A DNA stretch of 64,000 nt, from positions 186,001 through 250,000 of the forward strand of contig JAEZKC010000071.1 in assembly GCA_023436205.1 (NCBI GenBank), read 5' to 3'. A model generated the notes under the pieces. The model was not told the origin of the DNA. It ran no database searches and saw only the letters and a list, made by a program, of their open reading frames with translations. Of this stretch, positions 44,744 to 54,935 are shown in pieces. Both the position numbers and the translations under genes were made by a program. This stretch comes from Fibrobacterota bacterium. GTDB lineage: Bacteria; Fibrobacterota; Chitinivibrionia; Chitinivibrionales; Chitinispirillaceae. The stretch's first letter is position 1, and the number at the start of each line of letters is the position of its first letter.

Positions 44744-46924
44744 TCATTTTTCCTGTTCTGTCATATCAGGTCTGAAGAGAATCACCTGATTGCGGCCATG
44801 TTTTTTGGCAAAATAAAGAGCCTTATCTGAAGAATCAATGAGTTGCTGTTGACTTTGACCATGAAAGGGAAAAACAGCACATCCGATACTTACGGTGACA
44901 TGAAGATTGTTTTCGCCACTTTTTATAACATGCGATTCAATACTCTGACGAATTCTCTGTGCAATGGCCACTGCCCCCTGATCTCCGCTTTCAGGAATTA
45001 TAACCGCAAACTCCTCCCCTCCATAGCGGGCTGGTATATCATTAACCCGCACGGAAGCACGAATGCAGCCTGCAATCTCTTTCAAAACCAGGTCACCTAC
45101 AGGATGTCCATAGGTATCATTAAATGATTTGAAATGGTCGATATCCATCAACAGCAGTGCCAGAGGACGACTATACCGGCGAGCTCTCTCAAGTTCCCTT
45201 GCCAGAAATTCCTGAAACGTGCGATGATTGTTTAACTCCGTAAGGCCGTCAGTTGTCGCCAGTTTCTCCATTCTCTGATAAAGGAGAGACCTGGTGAAAG
45301 CAACGGAAGCATTTTCAACAAGTGTAGTCAGAACCTGCTGGATTTCGGCGGTGAACTGACTTGGCTCCGAACTTTCTATGGAAAAAAGCCCTATGCATTT
45401 TTTATCAGAATCACTGATAATGGGGAATATTATTAGCGATTTTAGAGAGGGATTCAAACCTTCATTGGGAACAAATCTGTAATATTTTGTGCCGTGAGCC
45501 AGAATATCGGGAATATGCACCACTTTTTTCTTGAGAAACGCAAAGGAGTACAGTCCTGAGTTAAGCGGGAACTCCATCCCCTCGGATGCATCAAATTTTG
45601 CGCCGGCAACCCGGGTTATTTTGCAGCTGTTCTTTGTTTCATCATACAGAATGGAAATAACACGTGTACAGGTGGTAATCTGCGGCACCACCTGAAAAAG
45701 CACTTCAAAAACGTCTTCGAGCTTTAGTGCGTTTGTAAATTTATGGCTGGCTTCATAGAAAATCTTGAAGGTCTTGGCCGCCTGCTCCTGGATATTGCTC
45801 ATGCGAATATTGGTGATAAGGGCAGCTGCAATGGTGGAGAACCGCCGCATCAATTCCTTATCCTGCTCCCTGAAGGCGTTTTTGTCTCTGCTGTCAATGA
45901 CCAGAGCCCCCAGGACCTCACCGGTTTCACTTGCAACAGGTACTGCCAGAACTGAATTGACCGATTCACGCTGAGAGTAGTAGGTCAGACCGGCATCATA
46001 GAGAGATAAATCGCCGCTCATGAAAAGGCGGTTCTCGCTGATAACCCGCCCCACAGCTCCCTCACCGTAAGGGATTTCCGCCTTATCCACCATGTAAAGG
46101 CTTTTAGAGTGATAACAGTTCAGCACCAGTGTATGACGTTTGGAATCGTAGATGAATGCTGCAGCGGTAAATGCCTTGAAATTACGGCTCATGAAATAAA
46201 CCATGCAGTTAAGCTGCTCGTTTATTCCCTCTTCTTTTGAGACAATGAACGTATCCGTAGAAGAGGCATCCGTTCTGAAGACCGCAGTTTTGGATAAGTG
46301 TTCTGTCGACCGTTTCTCGGCCTCCATGGCAAGGCGAGTTTTAGTTACCGCATCCACTAAAGCATTACTGCGTGCCTCCTCCACCATCTGCTGCATCTCA
46401 TTTTCAAGGATGAGATTTTTTTTCTTCAGAATACCCCAGGGGACAAGCCCTACTCCTAACAAAATAGCAGAGAATGGAAGTTCTCCTGCCACTTTAGAGA
46501 GCCCAAAATCCGGCAGACTCCACGCTTGAATACCAACAGAATAGCGAACAAGACCAAAGATCAGTATATATGCAGAAACAGGAATCCACACTGGTTCTTT
46601 TCGAACAAGGGATGAAAGCAGAACGGTAATAACAAACAGAACCGGAAGAAAAAGCTCATGCTGACTTGCAGCGGGAGAAAGGGCGCTGCAGAAAAATGCC
46701 AACCCGGCAATCCATAAAAAAGCATAGGTTGCAAGCTTTTTGGTAGGATTAATGATTGCAAAGACTACAAGCAGAAAAAGAGCAAGCGAAGGAATGATGC
46801 TTCCGGCCATTCCAACCCAGGGGGCATCACCAAAGATGCCGTCAACCGCTCCGGAAACCGAAAGCCCGCCTAATAAAATTATCAGAATATAGTGCAGGAT
46901 CAAAACGAATAAACCAAAGTTCAT
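44744..46924 (-). CDS. Diguanylate cyclase with membrane and GAF domains
   Basis: 726 residues. Several membrane helices (first 170) are followed by two GAF-like domains (about 225-370 and 390-540) and a GGDEF domain (about 560-715). The active-site motif GGEEF is intact, and RVND five residues before it is the c-di-GMP inhibitory site (RxxD). It makes c-di-GMP from GTP and is probably feedback-inhibited. The coiled-coil linkers and GAF domains suggest sensing of an unknown small ligand. It is the only active c-di-GMP gene here; the HD-GYP gene at 8 kb is dead. Confidence 0.93.
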   Translation of the reverse strand: MNFGLFVLILHYILIILLGGLSVSGAVDGIFGDAPWVGMAGSIIPSLALFLLVVFAIINPTKKLATYAFLWIAGLAFFCSALSPAASQHELFLPVLFVITVLLSSLVRKEPVWIPVSAYILIFGLVRYSVGIQAWSLPDFGLSKVAGELPFSAILLGVGLVPWGILKKKNLILENEMQQMVEEARSNALVDAVTKTRLAMEAEKRSTEHLSKTAVFRTDASSTDTFIVSKEEGINEQLNCMVYFMSRNFKAFTAAAFIYDSKRHTLVLNCYHSKSLYMVDKAEIPYGEGAVGRVISENRLFMSGDLSLYDAGLTYYSQRESVNSVLAVPVASETGEVLGALVIDSRDKNAFREQDKELMRRFSTIAAALITNIRMSNIQEQAAKTFKIFYEASHKFTNALKLEDVFEVLFQVVPQITTCTRVISILYDETKNSCKITRVAGAKFDASEGMEFPLNSGLYSFAFLKKKVVHIPDILAHGTKYYRFVPNEGLNPSLKSLIIFPIISDSDKKCIGLFSIESSEPSQFTAEIQQVLTTLVENASVAFTRSLLYQRMEKLATTDGLTELNNHRTFQEFLARELERARRYSRPLALLLMDIDHFKSFNDTYGHPVGDLVLKEIAGCIRASVRVNDIPARYGGEEFAVIIPESGDQGAVAIAQRIRQSIESHVIKSGENNLHVTVSIGCAVFPFHGQSQQQLIDSSDKALYFAKKHGRNQVILFRPDMTEQEK

Positions 46925-47012
46925 GAGTTTTCCACAGATACGTTTGCACCTACTGCCAGAATGGTGCTATATTACTCTATTCTTAAGACTAGCTTAAAAA
47001 TGATACATTGAA

Positions 47013-48137
47013 ATGATAAAAAAAGCAAAAAGAATCGGCCGGATAAGAAGGACAGTACTGAACATTTTGGGACCGGACCGTACTAAAATGATTCTCTCGT
47101 GGCACTTACGCAAGAGTTTCAAGCAGAGTACTGTAAGCTTCCCTCATTTCAACAGTTCAAAAATACTCATTAACCTTCCCTTGAGTCGACTGGAACTGAT
47201 CTATCAGCTTGAAAACCTGCTCGCGTTACTTTCTCGATTCAAGGAATCAGAAGTAAAACTGCTCTGCCCCGCAAGTGCTGTCTCCTTCTTTGGAGGTCTC
47301 CCAAACATTCACATTATCGACTACATTGAAGAGGAGATGAAATTTTTCAGCTACCAATGGAACTCCATTTCAAAGGAGATCAAAGAGCAGTTTGATCTTG
47401 TAATCAATTTGGAAAAAAGCCCAAGCATGCCTCTTCTCTATCTTCTGGGGACCAGCAGGGCCCCGGTACGAATCGGATATGAACAAGCTGGAGATTACCC
47501 GTTTATTAACATTCGACTTAAGAATGCTAATGGGACAGCAGGGTTAGCAGAGCGTAACAAGGTTATCGCCAACTACCTCGGAGCAGCGAAAAGCGGCAAA
47601 CTGAAATGGGGCGTATCCAAGACAACTACCGAAGAGATCAAACAACTGCTCAAGGAACATGGTTTGCGCTCCAGCACTGTTCTAATCGGCATTGATTTTC
47701 ACAGCATTGAAGCTGCATATGGCGCTGAATGGGCCAGAACATTAATGGATTCATTCACTAACCGACTTTCGGGGCAGTGCTACCTGTTTGGAGGTCTAGA
47801 AGAGGAACACTACCAGACCAGGGTGGTGGAAAAAGCAATCCAGCTGCCTCCCCAATCAGTTCCCCGAACAGCGGCTCTTATTGCAACCACGGACCTGATC
47901 ATCACAGCCAAATCGCTTATCCTTGGACTTACGCAATTATCATCCACCAGAATGGTGGCGGTCCTCACCGAACAAGAGGCCGCATTGTACTGCAAAAGCA
48001 GCGAGTCAGTAAAGCCTGTCATAATCGCCAAACCTGACCACAATTCCTTAAAACTGATCACCGAAGCAGTGCTTGAACAGCATGCCCTGATCAATAAAGA
48101 AAAAAGTAGTGTCGCAAATCGTTCTAAAATGATATAA
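47013..48137 (+). CDS. Glycosyltransferase family 9-like protein
   Basis: 374 residues. Residues about 50-370 fit the GT-B fold of heptosyltransferases: INLPLSRLELIYQLENLLALL resembles the N-terminal domain, DLVINLEKSPSMPLL the strand-loop, and GGLEEEHY with TAALIATTDLIITAKS in the C-terminal domain resembles the donor-binding region. Key family motifs are weak, so substrate is uncertain; lipopolysaccharide core addition is plausible given hldA and lpxB. The first 40 residues are basic. The ATG has no strong ribosome site. Confidence 0.72.
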   Translation: MIKKAKRIGRIRRTVLNILGPDRTKMILSWHLRKSFKQSTVSFPHFNSSKILINLPLSRLELIYQLENLLALLSRFKESEVKLLCPASAVSFFGGLPNIHIIDYIEEEMKFFSYQWNSISKEIKEQFDLVINLEKSPSMPLLYLLGTSRAPVRIGYEQAGDYPFINIRLKNANGTAGLAERNKVIANYLGAAKSGKLKWGVSKTTTEEIKQLLKEHGLRSSTVLIGIDFHSIEAAYGAEWARTLMDSFTNRLSGQCYLFGGLEEEHYQTRVVEKAIQLPPQSVPRTAALIATTDLIITAKSLILGLTQLSSTRMVAVLTEQEAALYCKSSESVKPVIIAKPDHNSLKLITEAVLEQHALINKEKSSVANRSKMI

Positions 48138-48257
48138 TTTTCATATTCTTAACACCTCGGGGCCGTAGTAACTGTGCCACAAGCCAAAGCTCACTCTGAA
48201 GCACACAGATTCCCTGAGAAGAGATCATTCCTTTGAAAAATTCAACGTGCAGCGGAT

Positions 48258-49553
48258 ATGTGGGAATCAATTAGAAGTATACTATCGTACAAAATTAAAG
48301 AGATCGAGTTCAGGATCCAGACATGGAAAAGGTCCAGAGAGATTTCTCGTGCATACGAAGTTTCTCCATCCAAAAAGCCTGTCGTTCTAAAACCATTTCT
48401 TATAAAAACAGGCAAAATTGCACTTTCAGCTGCAGTTCTGTTTCTTATGGTTTTCGGGATCATAAAGGTAATTCCACTGTTACCGGTCATGGCAGCTCCA
48501 TCCTCCACAACTGAAAAGGAGGATGTGGACGAGGATATTTCAGAGGCACCGGAGGAAACCGTGAGAGAGGAGCCAACCGTTGAATCCTCCGACACAAACC
48601 GGGTGAGCCCGACACAACCTGAAGTGATCCCAGCCGCAGTTCCTTTGACTGAAAAGACGTTTGTGGAGTTGATTCCAGGTTGTATTCCGAATCAGGATTT
48701 TTCCAATTATCTTATAGTAGCCGACAAGGGTGCCAAGATTCTTCATCTTCTCAAGCGGGAAGCAAACGTGTGGAAGGTTTACAAAGATTATGAAATGGCT
48801 ACCGGAGAACAGAGCGGTCGCAAGGAAACTGCAGGTGATAAAAGAACCCCCGAGGGCATCTATTTCATAACGGGGCGCAAAGAAAAAAGTGAGTTGTCAT
48901 CAGTTTACGGCCCAGTCGCTTTTGTCCTGGATTATCCGAACGAAAGAGATAGAAGTGAAAATAGAACCGGTCAGGGAATATGGATTCATGGTTCAGATAA
49001 AATCAGCACTCCTCCGGATTTCACTGCCGGCTGCCTCGCCCTTGCCAATCACGACATTTCAGAGTTGTCCGGTTTTCTGGCGAATGGCATCTCCACGCCG
49101 GTTATCATTCTTGCCGGAACCGAAAAATTAACTGATATAGATTTTACAAAACTTATATCAAAGCAGAGGAAAAATCATGAATTCTATACAGGCCAAAAGA
49201 AGCAGTTCGAGGATCTGATAATGCGCTGGAAAACGGCCTGGGAGTCGAAAGATATTGACACATATTCCTCATTCTATTCAACGGGGAATTTCCTGGAGGG
49301 GAATCAGCGCTGGAGTGCATTCAGGGAACGCAAGACACGCACCTTTGCGATGTATAAAGAGATCAATATCGAAATCAGCAACATTACTCTGGCCGAATTG
49401 ACAGATTCAGCCGCCACGGTGAAATTTCTCCAGATTTACACGACAAATCTCAACCGCATGGAAAATGGTAAAAAGCTAGTATTCGAAAAAGTAAATGGTT
49501 CATGGAAGATATCCAGGGAAAGTACCGTCCCTAAAGAGGAGCTCCTGTTATGA
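48258..49553 (+). CDS. Membrane-anchored L,D-transpeptidase with C-terminal NTF2-like domain
   Basis: 431 residues. Membrane helix about 53-75, acidic/Pro-rich linker about 80-130, YkuD catalytic domain about 150-290 with H244 (IHGSD) and the nucleophile C259 in TAGCLALAN, and a C-terminal NTF2-like domain (about 310-425). YkuD enzymes make 3-3 peptidoglycan cross-links or attach proteins to peptidoglycan; the active-site text has TAGC in place of the common SHGC, normal for one subgroup. The stop overlaps the coiled-coil gene start (ATGA), so the two proteins probably act together at the envelope. Confidence 0.87.
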   Translation: MWESIRSILSYKIKEIEFRIQTWKRSREISRAYEVSPSKKPVVLKPFLIKTGKIALSAAVLFLMVFGIIKVIPLLPVMAAPSSTTEKEDVDEDISEAPEETVREEPTVESSDTNRVSPTQPEVIPAAVPLTEKTFVELIPGCIPNQDFSNYLIVADKGAKILHLLKREANVWKVYKDYEMATGEQSGRKETAGDKRTPEGIYFITGRKEKSELSSVYGPVAFVLDYPNERDRSENRTGQGIWIHGSDKISTPPDFTAGCLALANHDISELSGFLANGISTPVIILAGTEKLTDIDFTKLISKQRKNHEFYTGQKKQFEDLIMRWKTAWESKDIDTYSSFYSTGNFLEGNQRWSAFRERKTRTFAMYKEINIEISNITLAELTDSAATVKFLQIYTTNLNRMENGKKLVFEKVNGSWKISRESTVPKEELLL

Positions 49554-52165
49554 TTTTCTCGTTGTCCAAGAAAAAAGAGATAAAGGATCCGCAGGAACTG
49601 GCATCACTGCTGGAAACACACCTGAACGAAATTCAGGAAATTCTCAAAGCCGCACGGACCGAGAAGGGTGAACTTCATTCCCTGCTTGCTTCCGCGGAGA
49701 GCGAGCGTTCAAGGCTGCTTAGTGATTCCCAGTCTGTAAGCGAACTGAAGGAGAGCATTGCAGACCTCAATCAGCAATATGGGCAACTGAAAACCAATGT
49801 AAATTCAGTCGAGCAGACATCAGAACGGCTGGAGTCATTTCAGGGCCTAGCCGAAGACCTGGGCAAGCGCATTGAATCTATCGAAAAGACAGTGGAGCGT
49901 ATCACCGGTCAGGAAAACTACATAGAAAATCTCAGTTCCAAGCTGGATGCCATTCTGGAAAAGCTGAACACTCCCGAAGGGAAAATGCTTCAGGAGGGAT
50001 TCGATGCCATAAGCGAGATGGAGAAGAAGCAGAAGGCAGCATTCGAAACCATGAAAAAACTTGAGACTCAGCTTGGCTCCTGGACAGAGCAGTTTTCTCA
50101 GGCACAGAACAAGTGGACTGAAACCGAAGCCAGTGCAGACATTATCAAAAGCAAAGTAGCGGATATGGAGCAGGAAACGGCACGGTTCAGAGTGATGAAA
50201 GAGAAGCTGGATGGATTAAACAGCCTTTCTGAATACGTCAAATCCAAGATCAAGGCACTGGAATCCCAGCGTCTGGTCGTCGACAAGGCAAACGAAGAAA
50301 GCCTCATGCTCAACAAAATGATCTGGCGCATAGATGTTGACATAAAACAGCTTCAAAACAAAATCTCCTCCATGGAGAAAACAGAAAAGAACATAAGTCG
50401 CATTGAAGAGATGCTGGAGCAGTCCCAGGCTTCAATTAACGAGATTCGCGATTTCAAGGATGCAATGCGGGAGATGACCCAGAAAATCGAAGAGACCCGC
50501 GTTCTTGACAGCCATTTCGAAAGCCGACTGGCCGAATTTCAGCGCAGCAGCAAGCATATCGATACGGTGAACGAAAAGGTACATGAAATCCACACTGTAG
50601 CCAAGAATACCGAAACCATCCTCAACACTCTCAATAAACACCTGCCAATAGTTGAGGGCAGCCGCGCACAGGTTATGGAATACGAAAAGGCCCTTGACAA
50701 AGTCAAGGTCAAGATCGAGGAAGTCAGCAAGGAGTGGCAGGCAATCGATACTATGAACCAGCGTATCGTTTCGATTGATTCACAGGTGAATGAAATCGAT
50801 TCCCGTCTGGATATTGTGGCCAGAAAAGAGAAGGAAATCGAGAGTTTTGATTCAAAGCTGATCGATATAAAGTCGCTGATTCAGGAGATCTGTACTAAAG
50901 AGGAGATGCTGCACGGTCACCGTCAGGAGGTTGACAGCACCAATAAAAAGATCGATGATTTCTTTGCAAATCTGCAGATGCTCGAAACTCGGGTGGAAAA
51001 CTTCAAGGAACATGAAGATCAAATTGCTTCCGTGGGCCAGAAGATCGACAGCCTGAAAGTGCTTTCAGACAAGGCCGATGAGCGTATCCGCATGACCGAG
51101 GACAAGGGGCGTATCATTGAAGAAGTCCAGAACAAGATCGAAAACCTGGGCAGTATGGTGAGTGAGATTGACGAGCGCATCAACGTGCAGCTGCAGCGTA
51201 AAGGCATGATCGAAAAGACCGAGAAGCGGCTCGACCAGCTCAACTATCTGCTTGGCGACATCAATATGAAGATCCAGAGTCTCAGTAAAGAGCAGAAGAA
51301 AGTGGAAGAGGTCATCGAGCAGCTCTCCGCCATATCCGTGCAATCACTGGAGGCGAAGAATATGATGGTGCGTCTGACAGAGGAGAAAGGTGCGCTGCTT
51401 CAGGAAGAGAACCACATTCGTGATATGCGCAAAGAGCTGCAGGAACTTGTGGCCGATGCCCGCAAGAAGCTTGAGGATTTCCAGAGCTTTGCGGAGGAGG
51501 TCAAGGCATCGGTTGACGATAACAGAAGCGAATTCAGCAAAATAGTTGATACCAGCTCTCAGCAGATCTCAACTATCGAAACGCATCGGGAATCCATCGA
51601 TCAGGCGGAAAAAGAGCTCAGCCGGGTGGAGAAGCTTCTGGAGAATCTCAAGGCCGAAATGGAACAAATCAGCCGGCGCACAAGCAAAATCGAAGCGATC
51701 GATACCCGTATTGTCAATATTGACACTGTGGTTTCCGACATGGAAATCAGAATTGAGTCCATTGACAAGGGTAGAGAGCTGGTGAATACCACTCAAAAGA
51801 AGATCGATGGTCTGACCGATCTTATCGACCGCGCATCTTCCCAGATCGAAGCCATAAACAGCAAAGCAAAAGAGATCGAAACTGTAGGTAATCAGGTAGA
51901 GGATTTAACAAAGATGATGGACTCAGTGGAACGGCGCATGAGAGAACTAGCCCGGGAAAAACAACTCATAAAAGAGGCGGAAAACCGTATTAGTAGTTTG
52001 AATATCCTGCTGGAAGACATAAAAGCCGCTATAGCGAACCTTACTGCCGAAGAGCAGCGGATTCAGGATGCGGTAGAAAAGACTTCCGAGCTGCGCTTTC
52101 TGCTTGGAGAGGTGGAGTCCAAACTCAGTCTGTTCCGTCAGCAAAAGGAGCAGCTTACGGATTAA
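49550..52165 (+). CDS. Giant coiled-coil protein, 871 residues
   Basis: 871 residues, almost entirely heptad-repeat coiled coil with no membrane segment, signal peptide or globular domain that I can see. From about residue 480 the text repeats with a period near 33 residues: DKGRIIEEVQNKI, KGMIEKTEKRLDQL, KEQKKVEEVIEQL, and near the end KQLIKEAENRISSL and EQRIQDAVEKTSEL. Such a rod would be long, roughly 100 nm or more if fully extended. It overlaps the L,D-transpeptidase gene by 4 bases. SMC-type or cytoskeletal scaffolding is plausible; resemblance to spirochaete coiled-coil proteins is only general. Function unknown. Confidence 0.85.
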   Translation: MIFSLSKKKEIKDPQELASLLETHLNEIQEILKAARTEKGELHSLLASAESERSRLLSDSQSVSELKESIADLNQQYGQLKTNVNSVEQTSERLESFQGLAEDLGKRIESIEKTVERITGQENYIENLSSKLDAILEKLNTPEGKMLQEGFDAISEMEKKQKAAFETMKKLETQLGSWTEQFSQAQNKWTETEASADIIKSKVADMEQETARFRVMKEKLDGLNSLSEYVKSKIKALESQRLVVDKANEESLMLNKMIWRIDVDIKQLQNKISSMEKTEKNISRIEEMLEQSQASINEIRDFKDAMREMTQKIEETRVLDSHFESRLAEFQRSSKHIDTVNEKVHEIHTVAKNTETILNTLNKHLPIVEGSRAQVMEYEKALDKVKVKIEEVSKEWQAIDTMNQRIVSIDSQVNEIDSRLDIVARKEKEIESFDSKLIDIKSLIQEICTKEEMLHGHRQEVDSTNKKIDDFFANLQMLETRVENFKEHEDQIASVGQKIDSLKVLSDKADERIRMTEDKGRIIEEVQNKIENLGSMVSEIDERINVQLQRKGMIEKTEKRLDQLNYLLGDINMKIQSLSKEQKKVEEVIEQLSAISVQSLEAKNMMVRLTEEKGALLQEENHIRDMRKELQELVADARKKLEDFQSFAEEVKASVDDNRSEFSKIVDTSSQQISTIETHRESIDQAEKELSRVEKLLENLKAEMEQISRRTSKIEAIDTRIVNIDTVVSDMEIRIESIDKGRELVNTTQKKIDGLTDLIDRASSQIEAINSKAKEIETVGNQVEDLTKMMDSVERRMRELAREKQLIKEAENRISSLNILLEDIKAAIANLTAEEQRIQDAVEKTSELRFLLGEVESKLSLFRQQKEQLTD

Positions 52166-52269
52166 CGGTTTTTCCAGGATGTCCCATTGAGAGGTCCGCA
52201 GTGCTTGCTGGATCTCTTGCCGTTTCACCCATTTCTTCCCGCCATTGACGCGGGTTTTATTTTATCACT

Positions 52270-54474
52270 ATGGACATCTCTCTTTTACTACCCTCGTCCT
52301 CGATTGAAGAAGCGGTGCACCAGTTTCTGGATAAGGTGGTGAGTGTCAACCCCAAAGTCCAGACCGAGCTCATCGAGAAGGCATTTCGTTTCTCCTGGAA
52401 TGCCCATAAAGACCAGGTGCGCAAATCTGGGGAGCCCTTTCTCGCTCACCCTATCGCAGTGGCGTTCATACTTGCCGAACAAAAGCTTGATTCAGTGACC
52501 ATTGCTGCGGGGCTGCTCCACGACGTTCTGGAAGACACATTCACTACTAAAGATGATCTGGCAGTGGAATTCGGACAAGATGTGGCGCTTTTAGTGGATG
52601 GTGTCACCAAAATTCGCGCCTTTCAGATGAAAACCCGCCAGGAGCGTCAAGCCGAGACCTACCGCAAGATGCTGCTTTCCATGGCAAAGGATCTGCGGGT
52701 GATCATCATCAAGTTTGCCGACAGGCTGCACAATCTGCGCACTCTCAAATATCTGGAACCCGAGCGGATAAGAGCGATTGCTGCTGAAACACTGGATATC
52801 TATGCTCCGCTGGCACACCGTCTTGGAATGGCCCGCATTAAGTGGGAACTGGAGGATCTGGCCTTCAAGCACCTCTACCCTGAGGAATACAAGGATATCG
52901 TGGCCAAGGTGGTCGCGAGCAGAATCGAGCGTGAGTCTGTAATTGATGCATTCACCATGCCGCTCAGAGCCAAACTGGAAGATGAAAAGGTCACCGCAAC
53001 AATCGCCGGACGCCCAAAGCATTTCTACAGTATTTATCGCAAGATGGTGCAGCGCAACAAGCCTTTCGAAGAGATATTTGATCTGCTGGCAATCAGAATC
53101 ATCGTGGATTCCATACGTGACTGCTACCATGTACTGGGGATAGTGCACTCCTTGTGGACCCCGATCCAGGATCGGTTCAAGGATTACATAAGCACGCCCA
53201 AGTCAAACGGTTACCAATCGCTGCACACAACCGTTTTTGGCGATAACGGACAAGTGGTGGAGCTGCAGATCCGTACCTGGGAGATGAATCAGACAGCCGA
53301 GGATGGAGTTGCGGCACACTGGCTTTATAAGAGCGGCGAGCAGATAAAGGAGCTCAGCAAGGATGACAAGGCGCTGCTCTGGCTTAAAAACCTTATCGAG
53401 TGGCAGAAGGACCTTACCGACTCCACTGAATTTTACGAATTTTTCAAAATCGATCTGTTCCATGCCGAAATTTTTGTCTTTACCCCCAAAGGGGATCTCA
53501 TTTCCCTGCCTAAGGGTGCCACAGTGCTGGATTTTGCTTTTTCAGTACATACTCAGCTTGGAATTCACTGCATAGGGGCCAAGATAGACGGGAAAATTGA
53601 GCCTATAAACAAGATGCTCAAAAGCGGCCAAACCGTTGATATCCTCCATCTGAACTCAAAAACACCATCTGTGGACTGGCTCAGGGAAGTAAAAACACCC
53701 AAAGCTCGAAGTGCGATTCGTCGCTGGCTGAAAAACACCGGCAAGCAGGAAAGCATCGATCTGGGAAAAAAGATAATCCAGACCTCATACAAGAAGCTTC
53801 ATGCCACCTCCTCGTTCAATGATCATGTACCGGGGCTGTTGCAGTTCCTTGGTGTTGGAAATCTGGACCGGCTCTATGAACTGGTAGGAAGCGGCGAACT
53901 GCCAATCAGCAGGGTGATGCAGTACTTTCAGGTCCGCAAAGTGAAGAAAAACGTTCCATCGAATGTGGTTTCCCGGCTGGTGGACACGTTTACCGGCCGT
54001 GCTCAGGGAATTCTGGTAGGTGGAAATGACAATCTGATGGTGCGTTTTGCCAAATGCTGCAACCCTATTCCTGGAGATCCCATCGTGGGATTCGTCACCC
54101 GTGGTCGGGGCATTAGCGTGCACCGTGCCGATTGCAGCAATGTGGAGTGCTTCTACAGTGATGAAGAGCGCAAAATTGAAGTAGGCTGGGATGAAGGGGA
54201 GCAGAAGAAATACCGCATTGTTCTTGAAGTCACCGGCTCAGACCGCCCGGGACTGCTTCATGAAATAAGTCAGGTGTTTTCTGATTTCGGGGCAAATGTT
54301 ACCGAAGGAGCCATAAAAACAGTGAGTCAGCAGGCTCGCTGCTCCTTTCAACTGGAGATTAGAAACCGTAATCAACTGAAACAAATCTTCAGACGGATAC
54401 AAAGAATTAAAGGAATTGAGACTGTGGTCCGTGTAAAAGATTATATTAACTACCCTCAAGACAGTACACCATAA
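52270..54474 (+). CDS. rel: Bifunctional (p)ppGpp synthetase/hydrolase (Rel/SpoT)
   Basis: 734 residues. The HD hydrolase domain has HD at 84-85 (LLHDVLEDT) and a full FADRLHNLRTL; the synthetase domain has GRPKHFYSIYRKM and GYQSLHTTVFG (about 247-324); TGS (about 400-460) and C-terminal ACT (about 660-730) domains follow, with a zinc-finger-like CCNP segment between. Both catalytic centres look intact, so it is bifunctional. It is followed by a PATAN-domain protein, prs and an rluD-like gene in close succession. Confidence 0.96.
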   Translation: MDISLLLPSSSIEEAVHQFLDKVVSVNPKVQTELIEKAFRFSWNAHKDQVRKSGEPFLAHPIAVAFILAEQKLDSVTIAAGLLHDVLEDTFTTKDDLAVEFGQDVALLVDGVTKIRAFQMKTRQERQAETYRKMLLSMAKDLRVIIIKFADRLHNLRTLKYLEPERIRAIAAETLDIYAPLAHRLGMARIKWELEDLAFKHLYPEEYKDIVAKVVASRIERESVIDAFTMPLRAKLEDEKVTATIAGRPKHFYSIYRKMVQRNKPFEEIFDLLAIRIIVDSIRDCYHVLGIVHSLWTPIQDRFKDYISTPKSNGYQSLHTTVFGDNGQVVELQIRTWEMNQTAEDGVAAHWLYKSGEQIKELSKDDKALLWLKNLIEWQKDLTDSTEFYEFFKIDLFHAEIFVFTPKGDLISLPKGATVLDFAFSVHTQLGIHCIGAKIDGKIEPINKMLKSGQTVDILHLNSKTPSVDWLREVKTPKARSAIRRWLKNTGKQESIDLGKKIIQTSYKKLHATSSFNDHVPGLLQFLGVGNLDRLYELVGSGELPISRVMQYFQVRKVKKNVPSNVVSRLVDTFTGRAQGILVGGNDNLMVRFAKCCNPIPGDPIVGFVTRGRGISVHRADCSNVECFYSDEERKIEVGWDEGEQKKYRIVLEVTGSDRPGLLHEISQVFSDFGANVTEGAIKTVSQQARCSFQLEIRNRNQLKQIFRRIQRIKGIETVVRVKDYINYPQDSTP

Positions 54475-54485
54475 AGGATGGTTTT

Positions 54486-54935
54486 ATGGTCTTATTCAAC
54501 ATTCCGGTATGGATTATTGTAAGCGGGATGCTTAGTGGTGGGCTTACAGGAACCACAATTGCCCTCCTGCAGAACAGAAGACGGATAAACCAGCAAAGTA
54601 TAGTAGGCCAGTACAATACCAGCTTTGTTTTCTCCGGCAATCTCAAACAGACAACCCTGCTGGACGCCATTCAGTTCCTGGAAATTGGCCGCAGAGAAGG
54701 TGTTCTGCATATATATTCCGGGCGGCGCAAAGGATATCTCACGTTCTGCAAGGGACAGGTTGTTGATGGTTTTTACCGAAACGAAGTAGGTCGGGAAGCC
54801 ATTTTTCAGATGCTTTCCCTTGAAGAGGGAGATTTCTACTTTGAACCAAAAACTATTACTCAGCCCAAACTTATCTCTGAATCTATAATGGACATAGCCT
54901 TTGAGTGGGATGCTAGAAAGAATGGAGCAGATTGA
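54486..54935 (+). CDS. PATAN/DUF4388-domain membrane protein
   Basis: 149 residues. An N-terminal membrane helix (about 6-28) precedes a PATAN-type domain (about 45-145): FSGNLKQTTLLDAIQFLEIGR and GYLTFCKGQVVDGFYRN, typical of DUF4388. Domains of this kind are linked to gliding motility, chemotaxis-like and signalling systems, as in cyanobacterial PatA. It sits between rel and prs with GGATGG before its ATG, and its stop overlaps prs by one base. A role in stringent-response signalling is only suggested by location. Confidence 0.85.
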   Translation: MVLFNIPVWIIVSGMLSGGLTGTTIALLQNRRRINQQSIVGQYNTSFVFSGNLKQTTLLDAIQFLEIGRREGVLHIYSGRRKGYLTFCKGQVVDGFYRNEVGREAIFQMLSLEEGDFYFEPKTITQPKLISESIMDIAFEWDARKNGAD

